This document shows, one piece after another, positions 1 to 10,468 of a stretch of DNA of 64,000 bases. Made by a program: the position numbers and the translations under genes. The stretch is taken from the NCBI GenBank assembly GCA_026008535.1, contig BRKX01000014.1, forward strand, positions 56,469,006 to 56,533,005, read 5' to 3'. The notes under the pieces are model-generated. The model searched no databases. It saw only the letters and a list, made by a program, of their open reading frames with translations, and was not told where the DNA came from. The DNA is from Perilla frutescens (taxonomy: Eukaryota; Streptophyta; Magnoliopsida; Lamiales; Lamiaceae). Position 1 is the first letter of the stretch; each line of letters starts with the position of its first letter.

Positions 1-1321
1 TTCTGGAGAGAATTATAGCCGTTTTACTGACGGCTACCAGAAAAGGGGCCAAATCTGGCCACCGGCCAAAAGGGTACCCTTTTGGGCGGGCTCAAAAATT
101 TGATTTTTTCAAAAGTGGACGGATTAGGCATATATGATCGTATGGATTGATTCATAATGGACTCTAGTGTTCAAAAATGCTAGACTCAATGAAAAACCCG
201 ACGTTCACCCCGATCCCTACATAAGAAGTGACGGTTTTGGAAATCAACTTGATAATCACCTAGAGGCCGACTCAGATAGGGTTTCTACCGGTTCGACTTT
301 TGGTAGGATAGATATTTCAGTTAGAAATCCAACGCAACAAGAATCACGGGTAAAACTTACTTCTGGAGAGAGTTATAGCCGTTTTACTGACGGCTGCCAG
401 AAAACAGGGCCAAATCTGACCACCGGCCAAAAGGGTACCCCTTTGGGCGGGCTCAAAAATTTGATTTTTTCAAAAGTGGATGGATTAGGCATATATGATC
501 GTATGGATTGATTCATAATGGACTCTAGTGTTCAAAAATGCTAGACTCAATGAAAAACCCGACGTTCACCCCGATCCCTACATAAGAGGTGACGGTTTTG
601 GAAATCAAGTTGATAATCACCTAGAGGCCGACTCAGATAGGGTTTCTACCGGTTCGACTTTTGGTAGGGTAGATATTTGAGTGAGGAATCCAACGCAACA
701 AGAATCACGGGTAAAGCTTACTTCTAGAGAGAGTTATAGCCGTTTTACTGACGGCTGCCAGAAAACGGGGCCAAATCTGGCCACCGGCCAAAGGGTTACC
801 CCTTTGGGCGGGCTCAAAAAATTGATTTTTTCAAAAGTGGACGGGTTAGGCATATATGATCATATGGATTGATTCATATTGGACTCTAGTGTTCAAAAAT
901 TCTAGACTCAATGAAAAACCCGACGTTCACCCCGATCCCTACATAAGAGGTGACGGTTTTGGAAATCAACTTGATAATCACCTAGAGGCCGACTCAGATA
1001 GGGTTTCTACCGGTTTGACTTTTGGTAGGGTAGATATTTGAGTTAGGAATCCAACGCAACAAGAATCACGGGTAAAGCTTACTTCTGGAGAGAGTTATAG
1101 CCGTTTTACTGTCGGCTGCCAGAAAACGGGGCCAAATCTGGCCACCGGCCAAAGGGGTACCCCTTTGGGCGGGCTCAAAAATTTGATTTTTTCAAAAGTG
1201 GACGGATTAGGCATATATGATCGTATGGATTGATTCATAATGGACTCTAGTGTTCAAAAATGCTAGACTCAATGAAAAACCCGACGTTCACCCCGATCCC
1301 TACATAAGAGGTGACGGTTTT
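1..1321. repeat. Satellite units M1 to M4 (left edge), no HOR visible
   Basis: These units start at 1, 361, 722 and 1083. M1 is 360 bp. M2 keeps an ATTTCAGTTAG end instead of ATTTGAGTTAG, which opens the 114-codon frame at 167-511. M3 carries GATCATATGG, TCATATTGG and AATTCTAG, the same trio seen at 60,423-63,134 near the other end. M4 has ACTGTCGGC. The array clearly continues to the left of the window. Confidence 0.9.
66..85. repeat. Palindrome variant with matched changes in both arms (M1)
   Basis: In the first unit the palindrome reads CCAAAAGGGT followed by ACCCTTTTGG. Both arms differ from the common unit at the symmetric position (G to A on the left, C to T on the right), so the 20-bp symmetry stays perfect. 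Units with only the left change (near 427, 58,553 and 60,717) and only the right change (near 50,969) also exist. The unit itself is 360 bp because one base is missing in the run before GGGGCC. Confidence 0.9.
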
Positions 1322-3487
1322 GGAAATCCACTTGATAATCACCTAGAGGCCGACTCAGATAGGGTTTCTACCGGTTCGACTTTTGGTAGGGTAGATATTT
1401 GAGTTAGGAATCCAACGCAAAAAGAATCACGGGTAAAGCTTACTTCTGGAGAGAGTTATAGCCGTTTTACTGACGGCTGCCAGAAAACGGGGCCAAATCT
1501 GGCCACCGGCGAAAGGGGTACCCCTTTGGGCGGGCTCAAAAATTTGATTTTTTCAAAAGTGGACGGATTAGGCATATATGATCGTATGGATTGATTCATA
1601 ATGGACTCTAGTGTTCAAAAATGCCAGACTCAATGAAAAACCCGACGTTCACCCCGATCCCTACATAAGAGGTGACGGTTTTGGAAATCAACTTGATAAT
1701 CACCTAGAGGCCGAATCAGATAGGGTTTCTACCGGTTCGACTTTTGGTAGGGTAGATATTTGAGTGAGGAATCCAACGCAACAAGAATCACGGGTAAAGC
1801 TTACTTCTGGAGAGAGTTATAGCCGTTTTCCTGACGGCTGCCAGAAAACGGGGCCAAATCTGGCCACCGGCCAAAGGGGTACCCCTTTGGGCGGGCTCAA
1901 AAATTTGATTTTTTCAAAAGTGGACAAATTAGGCATATATAATCGTATGGATTGATTCATAATGGACTCTAGTGTTCAAAAATGCTAGACTCAATGAAAA
2001 ACCCGACGTTCACCTCGATCCCTACATAAGAGGTGACGGTTTTGGAAATCAAGTTGATAAGCACCTAGAGGCCGACTCAGATAGGGTTTCTACCAGTTCG
2101 AATTTTGGTAGGGTAGATATTTGAGTTAGGAATCCAACGCAACAAGAATCACGAGTAAAGCTTACTTCTGGAGAGAGTTATAGCCGTTTTACTGACGGCT
2201 GCCAGAAAATGGGGCCAAATCTGGCCACCGGCCAAAGGGGTACCCCTTTGGGCGGGCTCAAAAATTTGATTTTTTGAAAAGTGGACGGATTAGGCATATA
2301 TGATCGTATGGATTGATTCATAATGGACTCTAGTGTTCAAAAATGCTAGATTCAATGAAAAACCCGACGTTCACCCCGATCCCTACATAAGAGGTGACGG
2401 TTTTGGAAATCCACTTGATAATCACCTAGAGGCCGACTCAGATAGGGTTTCTACCGGTTCGACTTTTGGTAGGGTAGATATTTGAGTTAGGAATCCAACG
2501 CAAAAAGAATCACGGGTAAAGCTTACTTCTGGAGAGAGTTATAGCCGTTTTACTGACGGCTGCCAGAAAACGGGGCCAAATCTGGCCACCGGCGAAAGGG
2601 GTACCCCTTTGGGCGGGCTCAAAAATTTGATTTTCTCAAAAGTGGACGGATTAGGCATATATGATCGTATGGATTGATTCATAATGGACTCTAGTGTTCA
2701 AAAATGCCAGACTCAATGAAAAACCCGACGTTCACCCCGATCCCTACATAAGAGGTGACGGTTTTGGAAATCAACTTGATAATCACCTAGAGGCCGAATC
2801 AGATAGGGTTTCTACCGGTTCGACTTTTGGTAGGGTAGATATTTGAGTGAGGAATCCAACACAACAAGAATCACGGGTAAAGCTTACTTCTGGAGAGAGT
2901 TATAGCCGTTTTACTGACGGCTGCCAGAAAACGGGGCCAAATCTGGCCACCGGCCAAAGGGGTACCCCTTTGGGCGGGCTCAAAAATTTGATTTTTTCAA
3001 AAGTGGACAGATTAGGCATATATAATCGTATGGATTGATTCATAATGGACTCTAGTGTTCAAAAATGCTAGACTCAATGAAAAACCCGACGTTCACCTCG
3101 ATCCCTACATAAGAGGTGACGGTTTTGGAAATCAAGTTGATAAGCACCTAGAGGCCGACTCAGATAGGGTTTCTACCAGTTCGAATTTTGGTAGGGTAGA
3201 TATTTGAGTTAGGAATCCAACGCAACAAGAATCACAAGTAAAGCTTACTTCTGGAGAGAGTTATAGCCGTTTTACTGACGGCTGCCAGAAAATGGGGCCA
3301 AATCTGGCCACCGGCCAAAGGGGTACCCCTTTGGGCGGGCTCAAAAATTTGATTTTTTCAAAAGTGGATGGATTAGGCATATATGATCGTATGGATTGAT
3401 TCATAATGGACTCTAGTGTTCAAAAATGCTAGACTCAATGAAAAACCCGACGTTCACCCCAATCCCTACATAAGAAGTGACGGTTTT
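1322..3487. repeat. 3-unit HOR (1,083 bp), two tandem copies
   Basis: The second copy starts near 2,405. Shared rare markers lie 1,083 bp apart: GGAAATCCACTTG (1,322 and 2,405), GCAAAAAGAATC (about 1,417 and 2,500), GGCGAAAGG, ATGCCAGACTC, GCCGAATCAG, TATATAATCG, TTCACCTCG and CAAGTTGATAAGCACC. Copies differ at a few sites, for example TTTTCCTGAC against TTTTACTGAC and GGACAAATT against GGACAGATT. The exact breakpoint within a unit cannot be fixed; the edges given are approximate. Confidence 0.9.
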
Positions 3488-6400
3488 GGAAATCCACTTG
3501 ATAATCACCTGGAGGCTGACTCAGATAAGGTTTCTACCGGTTCGACTTTTGGTAGGGTAGATATTTGAGTTAGGAATCCAACGCAACAAGAATCACGGGT
3601 AAAGCTTACTTCTGGAGAGAGTTATAGCCGTTTTACTGACGGCTGCCAGAAAATGGGGCCAAATCTGGCCACCGGCCAAAGGGGTACCCCTTTGGGAGGG
3701 CTCAAAAATTTAATTTTTTCAAAAGTGGATGGATTAGGCATATATGATCGTATGGATTGATTCATAATGGACTCTAGTGTTCAAAAATGCTAGACTCAAT
3801 GAAAAACCCGACGTTCACCCCGATCTCTACATAAGAGGTGACGGTTTTGGAAATCAACTTGATAATCACCTAGAGGCCGACTCAGATAGGGTTTCTACCG
3901 GTTCGACTTTTGGTAGGGTAGATATTTGAGTTAGGAATCCAACGCAACAAGAATCACGGGTAAAGCTTACTTCTGGAGAGAGTTATAGCCGTTTTACTGA
4001 CGGCTGCCAGAAAACGGGGCCAAATCTGGCCACCGGCCAAAGGGGTACCCCTTTGGGCGGGCTTAAAAATTTGATTTTTTCAAAAGTGGACGGATTAGGC
4101 ATATATGATCGTATGGATTGATTCATAATGGACTCTAGTGTTCAAAAATGCTAGACTCAATGAAAAACCCGACGTTCACCCCGATCCCTACATAAGAGGT
4201 GACAGTTTTGGAAATCAACTTAATAATTACCTAGAGGCCGACTCAGATTGGGTTTCTAACAGTTCGACTTTTGGTAGGGTAGATATTTGAGTTAGGAATC
4301 CAACGCAACAAGAATCACGGGTAAAGCTTACTTCTGGAGAGAGTTATAGCCGTTTTACTGACGGCTGCCAGAAAACGGGGCCAAATCTGGCCACCGGCCA
4401 AAGGGGTACCCCTTTGGGCGGGCTCAAAAATTTGATTTTTTCAAAAGTGGACGGATTAGGCATATATGATCGTATGGATTGATTCATAATGGACTCTAGT
4501 GTTCAAAAATGCTAGACTCAATGAAAAACCCAACGTTCACCCCGATCCCTACATAAGAGGTGACGGTTTTGGAAATCAACTTGATAATCACCTAGAGGCC
4601 GACTCAGATAGGGTTTCTACCATTTCGACTTTTGGTAGGGTAGATATTTGAGTTAGGAATCCAACGCAACAAGAATCACGGGTAAAGCTTACTTCTGGAG
4701 AGAGTTATAGCCGTTTTACTGACGGCTGCCAGAAAACGGGGCCAAATCTGGCCACCGGCCAAAGGGGTACCCCTTTGGGCGGGCTCAAAAATTTAATTTT
4801 TTCAAAAGTGGACGGATTAGGCATATATGATCGTATGGATTGATTCATAATGGACTCTAGTGTTCAAAAATGCTAGACTCAATGAAAAACCCGACGTTCA
4901 CCCCGATCCCTACATAAGAGGTGACGGTTTTGGAAATCAACTTGATAATTACCTAGAGGCCGACTCAGATAGGGTTTCTAACAGTTTGACTTTTGGTAGG
5001 GTAGATATTTGAGTTAGGAATCCAACGCAACAAGAATCACGGGTAAAGCTTACTTCTGGAGAGAGTTATAACCGTTTTACTGACGGCTGCCAGAAAACGG
5101 GGCCAAATCTGGCCACCGGCCAAAGGGGTACCCCTTTGGGCGGGCTCAAAAATTTGATTTTTTCAAAAGTGGATGGATTAGGCATATATGATCGTATGGA
5201 TTGATTCATAATGGACTCTAGTGTTCAAAAATGCTAAACTCAATGAAAAACCCGACGTTCACCCCGATCCCTACATAAGAGGTGACGGTTTTGGAAATCA
5301 ACTTGATAATCACCTAGAGGCCGACTCAGATAGGGTTTCTACCGGTTCGACTTTTGGTAGGGTAGATATTTGAGTAAGAAATCCAACGCAACAAGAATCA
5401 CGGGTAAAGCTTACTTCTGGAGAGAGTTATAGCCGTTTTACTGACAGCTGCCAGAAGATGGGGCCAAATCTGGCCACCGACCAAAGGGGTACCCCTTTGG
5501 GAGGGCTCAAAAATTTGATTTTTTCAAAAGTGGATGGATTAGGCATATATGATCGTATGGATTGATTCATAATGGAATCTAGTGTTCAAAAATGCTAAAC
5601 TCAATGAAAAACCCGACGTTCACCCCGATCCCTACATAAGAGGTGACGGTTTTGGAAATCAACTTGATAATCACCTAGAGGCCGACTCAGATAGGGTTTC
5701 TACCGGTTCGACTTTTGGTAGGGTAGATATTTGAGTAAGAAATCCAACGCAACAAGAATCACGGGTAAAGCTTACTTCTGGAGAGAGTTATAGCCGTTTT
5801 ACTGACGGCTGCCAGAAAACGGGGCCAAATCTGGCCACCGGCCAAAGGGGTACCCCTTTGGGCGGGCTCAAAAATTTGATTTTTTCAAAAGTGGACAGAT
5901 TAGGCATATATAATCGTATGGATTGATTCATAATGGACTCTAGTGTTCAAAAATGGTTGACTCAATGAAAAACCCGATGTTCACCTCGATCCCTACATAA
6001 GAGGTGACGGTTTTGGAAATAAACTTGATAATCACCTAGAGGCCGACTCAGATAGGGTTTCTACCAGTTCGAATTTTGGTAGGGTAGATATTTGAGTTAG
6101 GAATCCAACGCAACAAGAATCACGGGTAAAGCTTACTTCTGGAGAGAGTTATAGCCGTTTTACTGACGGCTGCCAGAAAATGGGGCCAAATCTGGCCACC
6201 GGCCAAAGGGGTACCCCTTTGGGCGGGCTCAAAAATTTGATTTTTTGAAAAGTGGACGGATTAGGCATATATGATCGTATGGATTGATTCATAATGGACT
6301 CTAGTGTTCAAAAATGCTAGACTCAATGAAAAACCCGACGTTCACCACGATCCCTACATAAGAGGTGACGGTTTTGGAAATCAACTTGATAATCACCTAG

Positions 6401-8302
6401 GGGCCGACTCAGATAGGGTTTCTACCATTTCGACTTTTGGTAGGGTAGATATCTGAGTTAGGAATCCAACGCAACAAGAATCACGGGTAAAGCTTACTTC
6501 TGGAGAGAGTTATAGCTGTTTTACTGACGGCTGCCAGAAAACGGGGCCAAATCTGGCCACCGGCTAAAGGGGTACCCCTTTGGGCGGGCTCAAAAATTTG
6601 ATTTTTTCAAAAGTGGACGGATTAGGCATATATGATCGTATGGATTGATTCATAATGGACTCTAGTGTTCAAAAATGCTAGACTCAATGAAAAACTCGAC
6701 GTTCGCCCCGATCCCTACATAAGAGGTGACGGTTTTGGAAATCAACTTGATAATCACCTAGAGGCCGACTCAGATAGGGTTTCTACCAGTTCGAATTTTG
6801 GTAGGGTAGATATTTGAGTTAAGAATCCAACGCAACAAGAATCACGGGTAAAGCTTACTTCTGGAGAGAGTTATAGCCGTTTTACTGACGGCTGCCAGAA
6901 AATAGGGCCAAATCTGGCCACCGGCCAAAGGGGTACCCCTTTGGGCGGGCTCAAAAATTTGATTTTTTCAAAGGTGGATGGATTAGGCATATATGATCGT
7001 ATGGATTGATTCATAATGGACTCTAGTGTTCAATAATGCTAGACTCAATGAAAAACCCGACGTTCACCCCGATCCCTACATAAGAAGTGACGGTTTTGGA
7101 AATCCACTTGATAATCACCTAGAGGCTGACTCAGATAGGGTTTCTACTGGTTCGAATTTTGGTAGCGTAGATATTTGAGTTAGGAATCCAACGCAACAAG
7201 AATCACGGGTAAAGCTTACTTCTGGAGAGAGTTATAGCCGTTTTACTGACGGCTGCTAGAAAACGGGGCTAAATCTGGCCACCGGACAAAGGGGTACCCC
7301 TTTGGGCGGGCTCAAAAATTTGATTTTTTCAAAAGTGGACGGATTAGGCATATATGATCGTATGGATTGATTCATAATGGACTCTAGTGTTCAAAAATGC
7401 TAGACTCAATGAAAAACCCGACGTTCACCCCGATCCCTACATAAGAGGTGACGGTTTTGGAAATCAACTTGATAATCACCTAGAGGCCGACTCAGATAGG
7501 GTTTCTACCGGTTCGACTTTTGGTAGGGTAGATATTTGAGTTAGGAATCCAACGCAACAAGAATCACGGGTAAAGCTTACTTCTGGAGAGAGTTATAGCC
7601 GTTTTACTGACGGCTGCCAGAAAACGGGGCCAAATCTGGCCACCGGCCAAAGGGGTACCCCTTTGGGCGGGCTCAAAAATTTGATTTTTTCAAAAGTGGA
7701 CGGATTAGGCATATATGATCGTATGGATTGATTCATAATGGACTCTAGTGTTCAAAAATGCTAGACTCAATGAAAAACCCGACGTTCACCCCGATCCCTA
7801 CATAAGAGGTGACGGTTTTGGAAATCAACTTGATAATTACCTAGAGGCCGACTCAGATAGGGTTTCTAACAGTTCGACTTTTGGTAGGGTAGATATTTGA
7901 GTTAGGAATCCAACGCAACAAGAATCACGGGTAAAGCTTACTTCTGGAGAGAGTTATAGCCGTTTTACTGACGGCTGCCAGAAAACGGGGCCAAATCTGG
8001 CCACCGGCCAAAGGGGTACCCCTTTGGGCGGGCTCAAAAATTTGATTTTTTCAAAAGTGGACGGATTAGGCATATATGATCGTATGGATTGATTCATAAT
8101 GGACTCTAGTGTTCAAAAATGCTAGACTCAATGAAAAACCCGACGTTCACCCCGATCCCTACATAAGAGGTGACGGTTTTGGAAATCAACTTGATAATCA
8201 CCTAGAGGCCGACTCAGATAGGGTTTCTACCGGTTCGACTTTTGGTAGGGTAGTTATTTGAGTTAGGAATCCAACGCAATAAGAATCACGGGTAAAGCTT
8301 AC
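3488..8302. repeat. Satellite units M10 (part) to M23, mixed sub-types
   Basis: About thirteen units without a clear tandem HOR. Sub-types seen include GAGGGCTC units (3,610 and 5,415), TTACC/AACAG units (3,971, 4,693 and 7,581) and CTCGACGTTC (6,498). The block at 6,137-7,941 shares its order of markers (CCATTTCG, then CTCGACG with GTTAAGAATCC, then AATAGGG with GAAGTGACGG and GGCTGAC, then GCTAG with GGACAAAGG) with 23,104-24,908 and 28,159-29,964. It is therefore a distant relative of the 14-unit HOR. Confidence 0.85.
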
Positions 8303-8318
8303 TTCTGGAGAGAGTTAT

Positions 8319-8337
8319 AGCCGTTTTACTGACGGCT
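8319..8337. repeat. 6-bp hairpin in the unit (shown in M24)
   Basis: AGCCGT and ACGGCT flank the 7-base TTTACTG at unit positions 17-35. In M1 and M176, where the next base is A, the arms extend to seven pairs. Units of the GAAGGCTG class (for example 9,025, 11,191 and 22,382) break the right arm. Short hairpins of this size arise easily in satellites and no function is implied. Confidence 0.75.
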
Positions 8338-8368
8338 GCCAGAAAACGGGGCCAAATCTGGCCACCGG

Positions 8369-8388
8369 CCAAAGGGGTACCCCTTTGG
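8369..8388. repeat. 20-bp perfect palindrome within the unit (shown in M24)
   Basis: The half-site CCAAAGGGGT is followed directly by its exact reverse complement ACCCCTTTGG, centred on a KpnI-type site. Beyond one mismatched pair the symmetry continues for three more pairs (CCG outside on the left, CGG on the right), so the imperfect dyad spans 28 bp. It occurs at positions 67-86 of most units. Many copies have one altered base, which breaks the symmetry, for example near 792, 12,347, 22,096, 27,509 and 59,281. It could extrude as a cruciform or bind a dimeric protein; neither is shown by the sequence. Confidence 0.93.
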
Positions 8389-8396
8389 GCGGGCTC

Positions 8397-8417
8397 AAAA
8401 ATTTGATTTTTTCAAAA
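8397..8417. other. A/T-rich tract in the unit (shown in M24)
   Basis: This is a run of alternating A and T tracts (AAAAATTTGATTTTTTCAAA) at unit positions 95-115, directly after the GC-rich palindrome region. It holds the short inverted repeat TTTGA/TCAAA. Variants include TTAATTTTTT (units at 4,693, 12,274 and 14,441), ATTTATTC (50,180 and several units after 51,000) and ATTTGTTC (48,012 and 49,096). A/T tracts of this kind bend DNA and can influence nucleosome placement, which is inference here. Confidence 0.7.
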
Positions 8418-8587
8418 GTGGACGGATTAGGCATATATGATCGTATGGATTGATTCATAATGGACTCTAGTGTTCAAAAATGCTAGACTCAATGAAAAAC
8501 CCGACGTTCACCCCGATCCCTACATAAGAGGTGACGGTTTTGGAAATCAACTTGATAATCACCTAGAGGCCGACTCAGATAGGGTTT

Positions 8588-8609
8588 CTACCGGTTCGAC
8601 TTTTGGTAG
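8588..8609. repeat. Short inverted repeat around GGTTCGAC (shown in M24)
   Basis: CTACC and GGTAG flank 12 bases containing GGTTCGAC at unit positions 286-307. This is the most allelic site of the unit: TACCGG, TACCAG, TACCAT, TAACAG and TATCAT all recur and mark the sub-types used to follow the HORs. The motif resembles part of a polymerase III B box, but its last bases do not fit and the common TACCATTTCG allele destroys it. Confidence 0.6.
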
Positions 8610-10468
8610 GGTAGATATTTGAGTTAGGAATCCAACGCAACAAGAATCACGGGTAAAGCTTACTTCTGGAGAGAGTTATAGCCGTTTTACTGACGGCTGC
8701 CAGAAAACGGGGCCAAATCTGGCCACCGGCCAAAGGGGTACCCCTTTGGGCGGGCTCAAAAATTTGATTTTTTCAAAAGTGGACGGATTAGGCATATATG
8801 ATCGTATGGATTGATTCATAATGGACTCTAGTGTTCAAAAATGCTAGACTCAATGAAAAACCCGACGTTCACCCCGATCCCTACATAAGAGGTGACGGTT
8901 TTGGAAATCAACTTGATAATCACCTAGAGGCCGACTCAGATAGGGTTTCTACCAGTTCGAATTTTGGTAGTGTAGATATTTGAGTTAGGAATCCAACGTG
9001 AGAAGAATCGCGGGTAAAGCTTACTTCTGGAGAGAGTTATAGCCGTTTTACTGAAGGCTGCCAGAAAACGGGGCCAAATCTGGCCACCGGCCAAAGGGGT
9101 ACCCCTTTGGGCGGGCTCAAAAATTTGATTTTTTCAAAATTGGACGGATTAGGCATATATGATCGTATGGATTGATTCATAATGGACTCTAGTGTTCAAA
9201 AATGCTAGACTCAATGAAAAACCCGACGTTCACCCCGATCCCTACATAAGAAGTGACGGTTTTGGAAATCAACTTGATAATTACCTAGAGGCCGACTCAG
9301 ATAGGGTTTCTAACAGTTCGACTTTTGGTAGGGTAGATATTTGAGTTAGGAATCCAACGCAATAAGAATCACGGGTAAAGCTTACTTCTGGAGAGAGTTA
9401 TAGCCGTTTTACTGACGGCTGCCAGAAAATGGGGCCAAATCTGGCCACCGGCCAAAGGGGTACCCCTTTGGGCGGGCTCAAAAATTTGATTTTTTCAAAA
9501 GTGGACGGATTAGGCATATATGATCGTCTGGATTGATTCATAATGGACTCTAGTGTTCAAAAATGCTAGACTCAATGAAAAACCCGACGTTCACGCCGAT
9601 CCCTACATAAGAGGTGACGGTTTTGGAAATCAACTTGATAATCACCTAGAGGCCGACTCAGATAGGGTTTCTACCATTTCGACTTTTGGTAGGGTAGATA
9701 TTTGAGGTAGGAATCCAACGCAACAAGAATCACGGGTAAAGCTTACTTCTGGAGAGAGTTATAGCCGTTTTACTGACGGCTGCCAGAAAACGGGGCCAAA
9801 TCTGGCCACCGGCCAAAGGGGTACCCCTTTGGGCGGGCTCAAAAATTTGATTTTTTCAAAAGTGGACGGATTAGGCATATATGATCGTATGGATTGATTC
9901 ATAATGGACTCTAGTGTTCAAAAATGCTAGACTCAATGAAAAACCCGACGTTCACCCCGATCCCTACATAAGAGGTGACGGTTTTGGAAATCAACTTGAT
10001 AATCACCTAGAGGCCGACTCAGATAGGGTTTCTACCATTTCGACTTTTGGTAGGGTAGATATTTGAGTTAGGAATCCAACGCAACAAGAATCACGGGTAA
10101 AGCTTACTTCTAGAGAGAGTTTTAGCCGTTTTACTGACGGCTGCCAGAAAACGGGGCCAAATCTGGCCACCGGCCAAAGGGGTACCCCTTTGGGCGGGCT
10201 CAAAAATTTGATTTTTTCAAAAGTGGACGGATTAGGCATATATGATCATATGGATTGATTCATAATGGACTCTAGTGTTCAAAAATGCTAGACTCAATGA
10301 AAAACCCGACGTTCACCCCGATCCCTACATAAGAGGTGACGGTTTTGGAAATCAACTTGAGAATTACCTAGAGGCCGACTCAGATAGGGTTTCTAACAGT
10401 TCGACTTTTGGTAGGGTAGATATTTGAGTTAGGAATCCAACGCAACAAGAATCACGGGTAAAGCTTAC

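Larger units (their letters stand above)
8303..8663. repeat. Reference satellite unit (M24), matches the common base at every position
   Basis: This copy carries the commonest base at every variable site I tracked and serves here as the reference. In order it holds a small hairpin (unit positions 17-35), a GC-rich part rich in GGCC (46-68), a 20-bp palindrome (67-86), an A/T-rich stretch (95-115), the segment GGCATATATGATCG (128-141), a central part with most of the marker substitutions, a short inverted repeat around GGTTCGAC (286-307), and a HindIII-type site at the end. Main variable sites are position 45 (C or T), 32-36 (CGGCT or AGGCT), 36-38 (GCC or GCT), 256-260 (AATCA or AATTA), 288-294 (several alleles) and 324-341 (GCAACAAG, GCAATAAG or GTGAGAAG). 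No internal half-unit duplication was seen. Confidence 0.95.
8303..10468. repeat. HOR unit 1 of the 6-7-6 series (6 units, M24 to M29)
   Basis: Order of sub-types: TACCGG; TACCAG with GGTAGTGTAG and GTGAGAAG; GAAGG with AAAATTGG, TTACC, AACAG and CAATAAG; AATGGGG with TACCATT and GAGGTAGG; TACCATT with GAGTTAGG; and TTTTAGCC with TTGAGAATTACC. Length is 2,166 bp, six times 361. The last unit starts TTCTAGAG and has GATCATATGG. Confidence 0.9.

Noticed and set aside
167..511. 114-codon open frame on the + strand
   Set aside because: It lies wholly in satellite units and exists because one unit reads ATTTCAG instead of ATTTGAG and the frame happens to stay open. The same region is closed in other units.
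1764..1955. 63-codon + strand frames (also at 681 and 2,847)
   Set aside because: They depend on GAGTGAGG replacing GAGTTAGG, which creates a start codon in a repeat unit; no support for translation.
8369..8420. Intrinsic terminator (GC-rich palindrome followed by T-rich tract)
   Set aside because: The palindrome has no loop, the following run is mixed A and T, and it occurs in every unit of a eukaryote-like satellite without genes.
8430..8443. TATA-like GGCATATATGATCG as a promoter
   Set aside because: A/T-rich hexamers are expected by chance; it is present in every unit without a downstream gene.
8578..8590. Telomere-like TAGGGTTT in each unit
   Set aside because: Only eight bases match one TTTAGGG repeat and there is no tandem telomere repeat anywhere in the window.
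8303..8663. Unit made of two related halves of about 180 bp
   Set aside because: Only very short matches (TCAAAAAT, TGACGG) recur within the unit and they are not about 180 bp apart.
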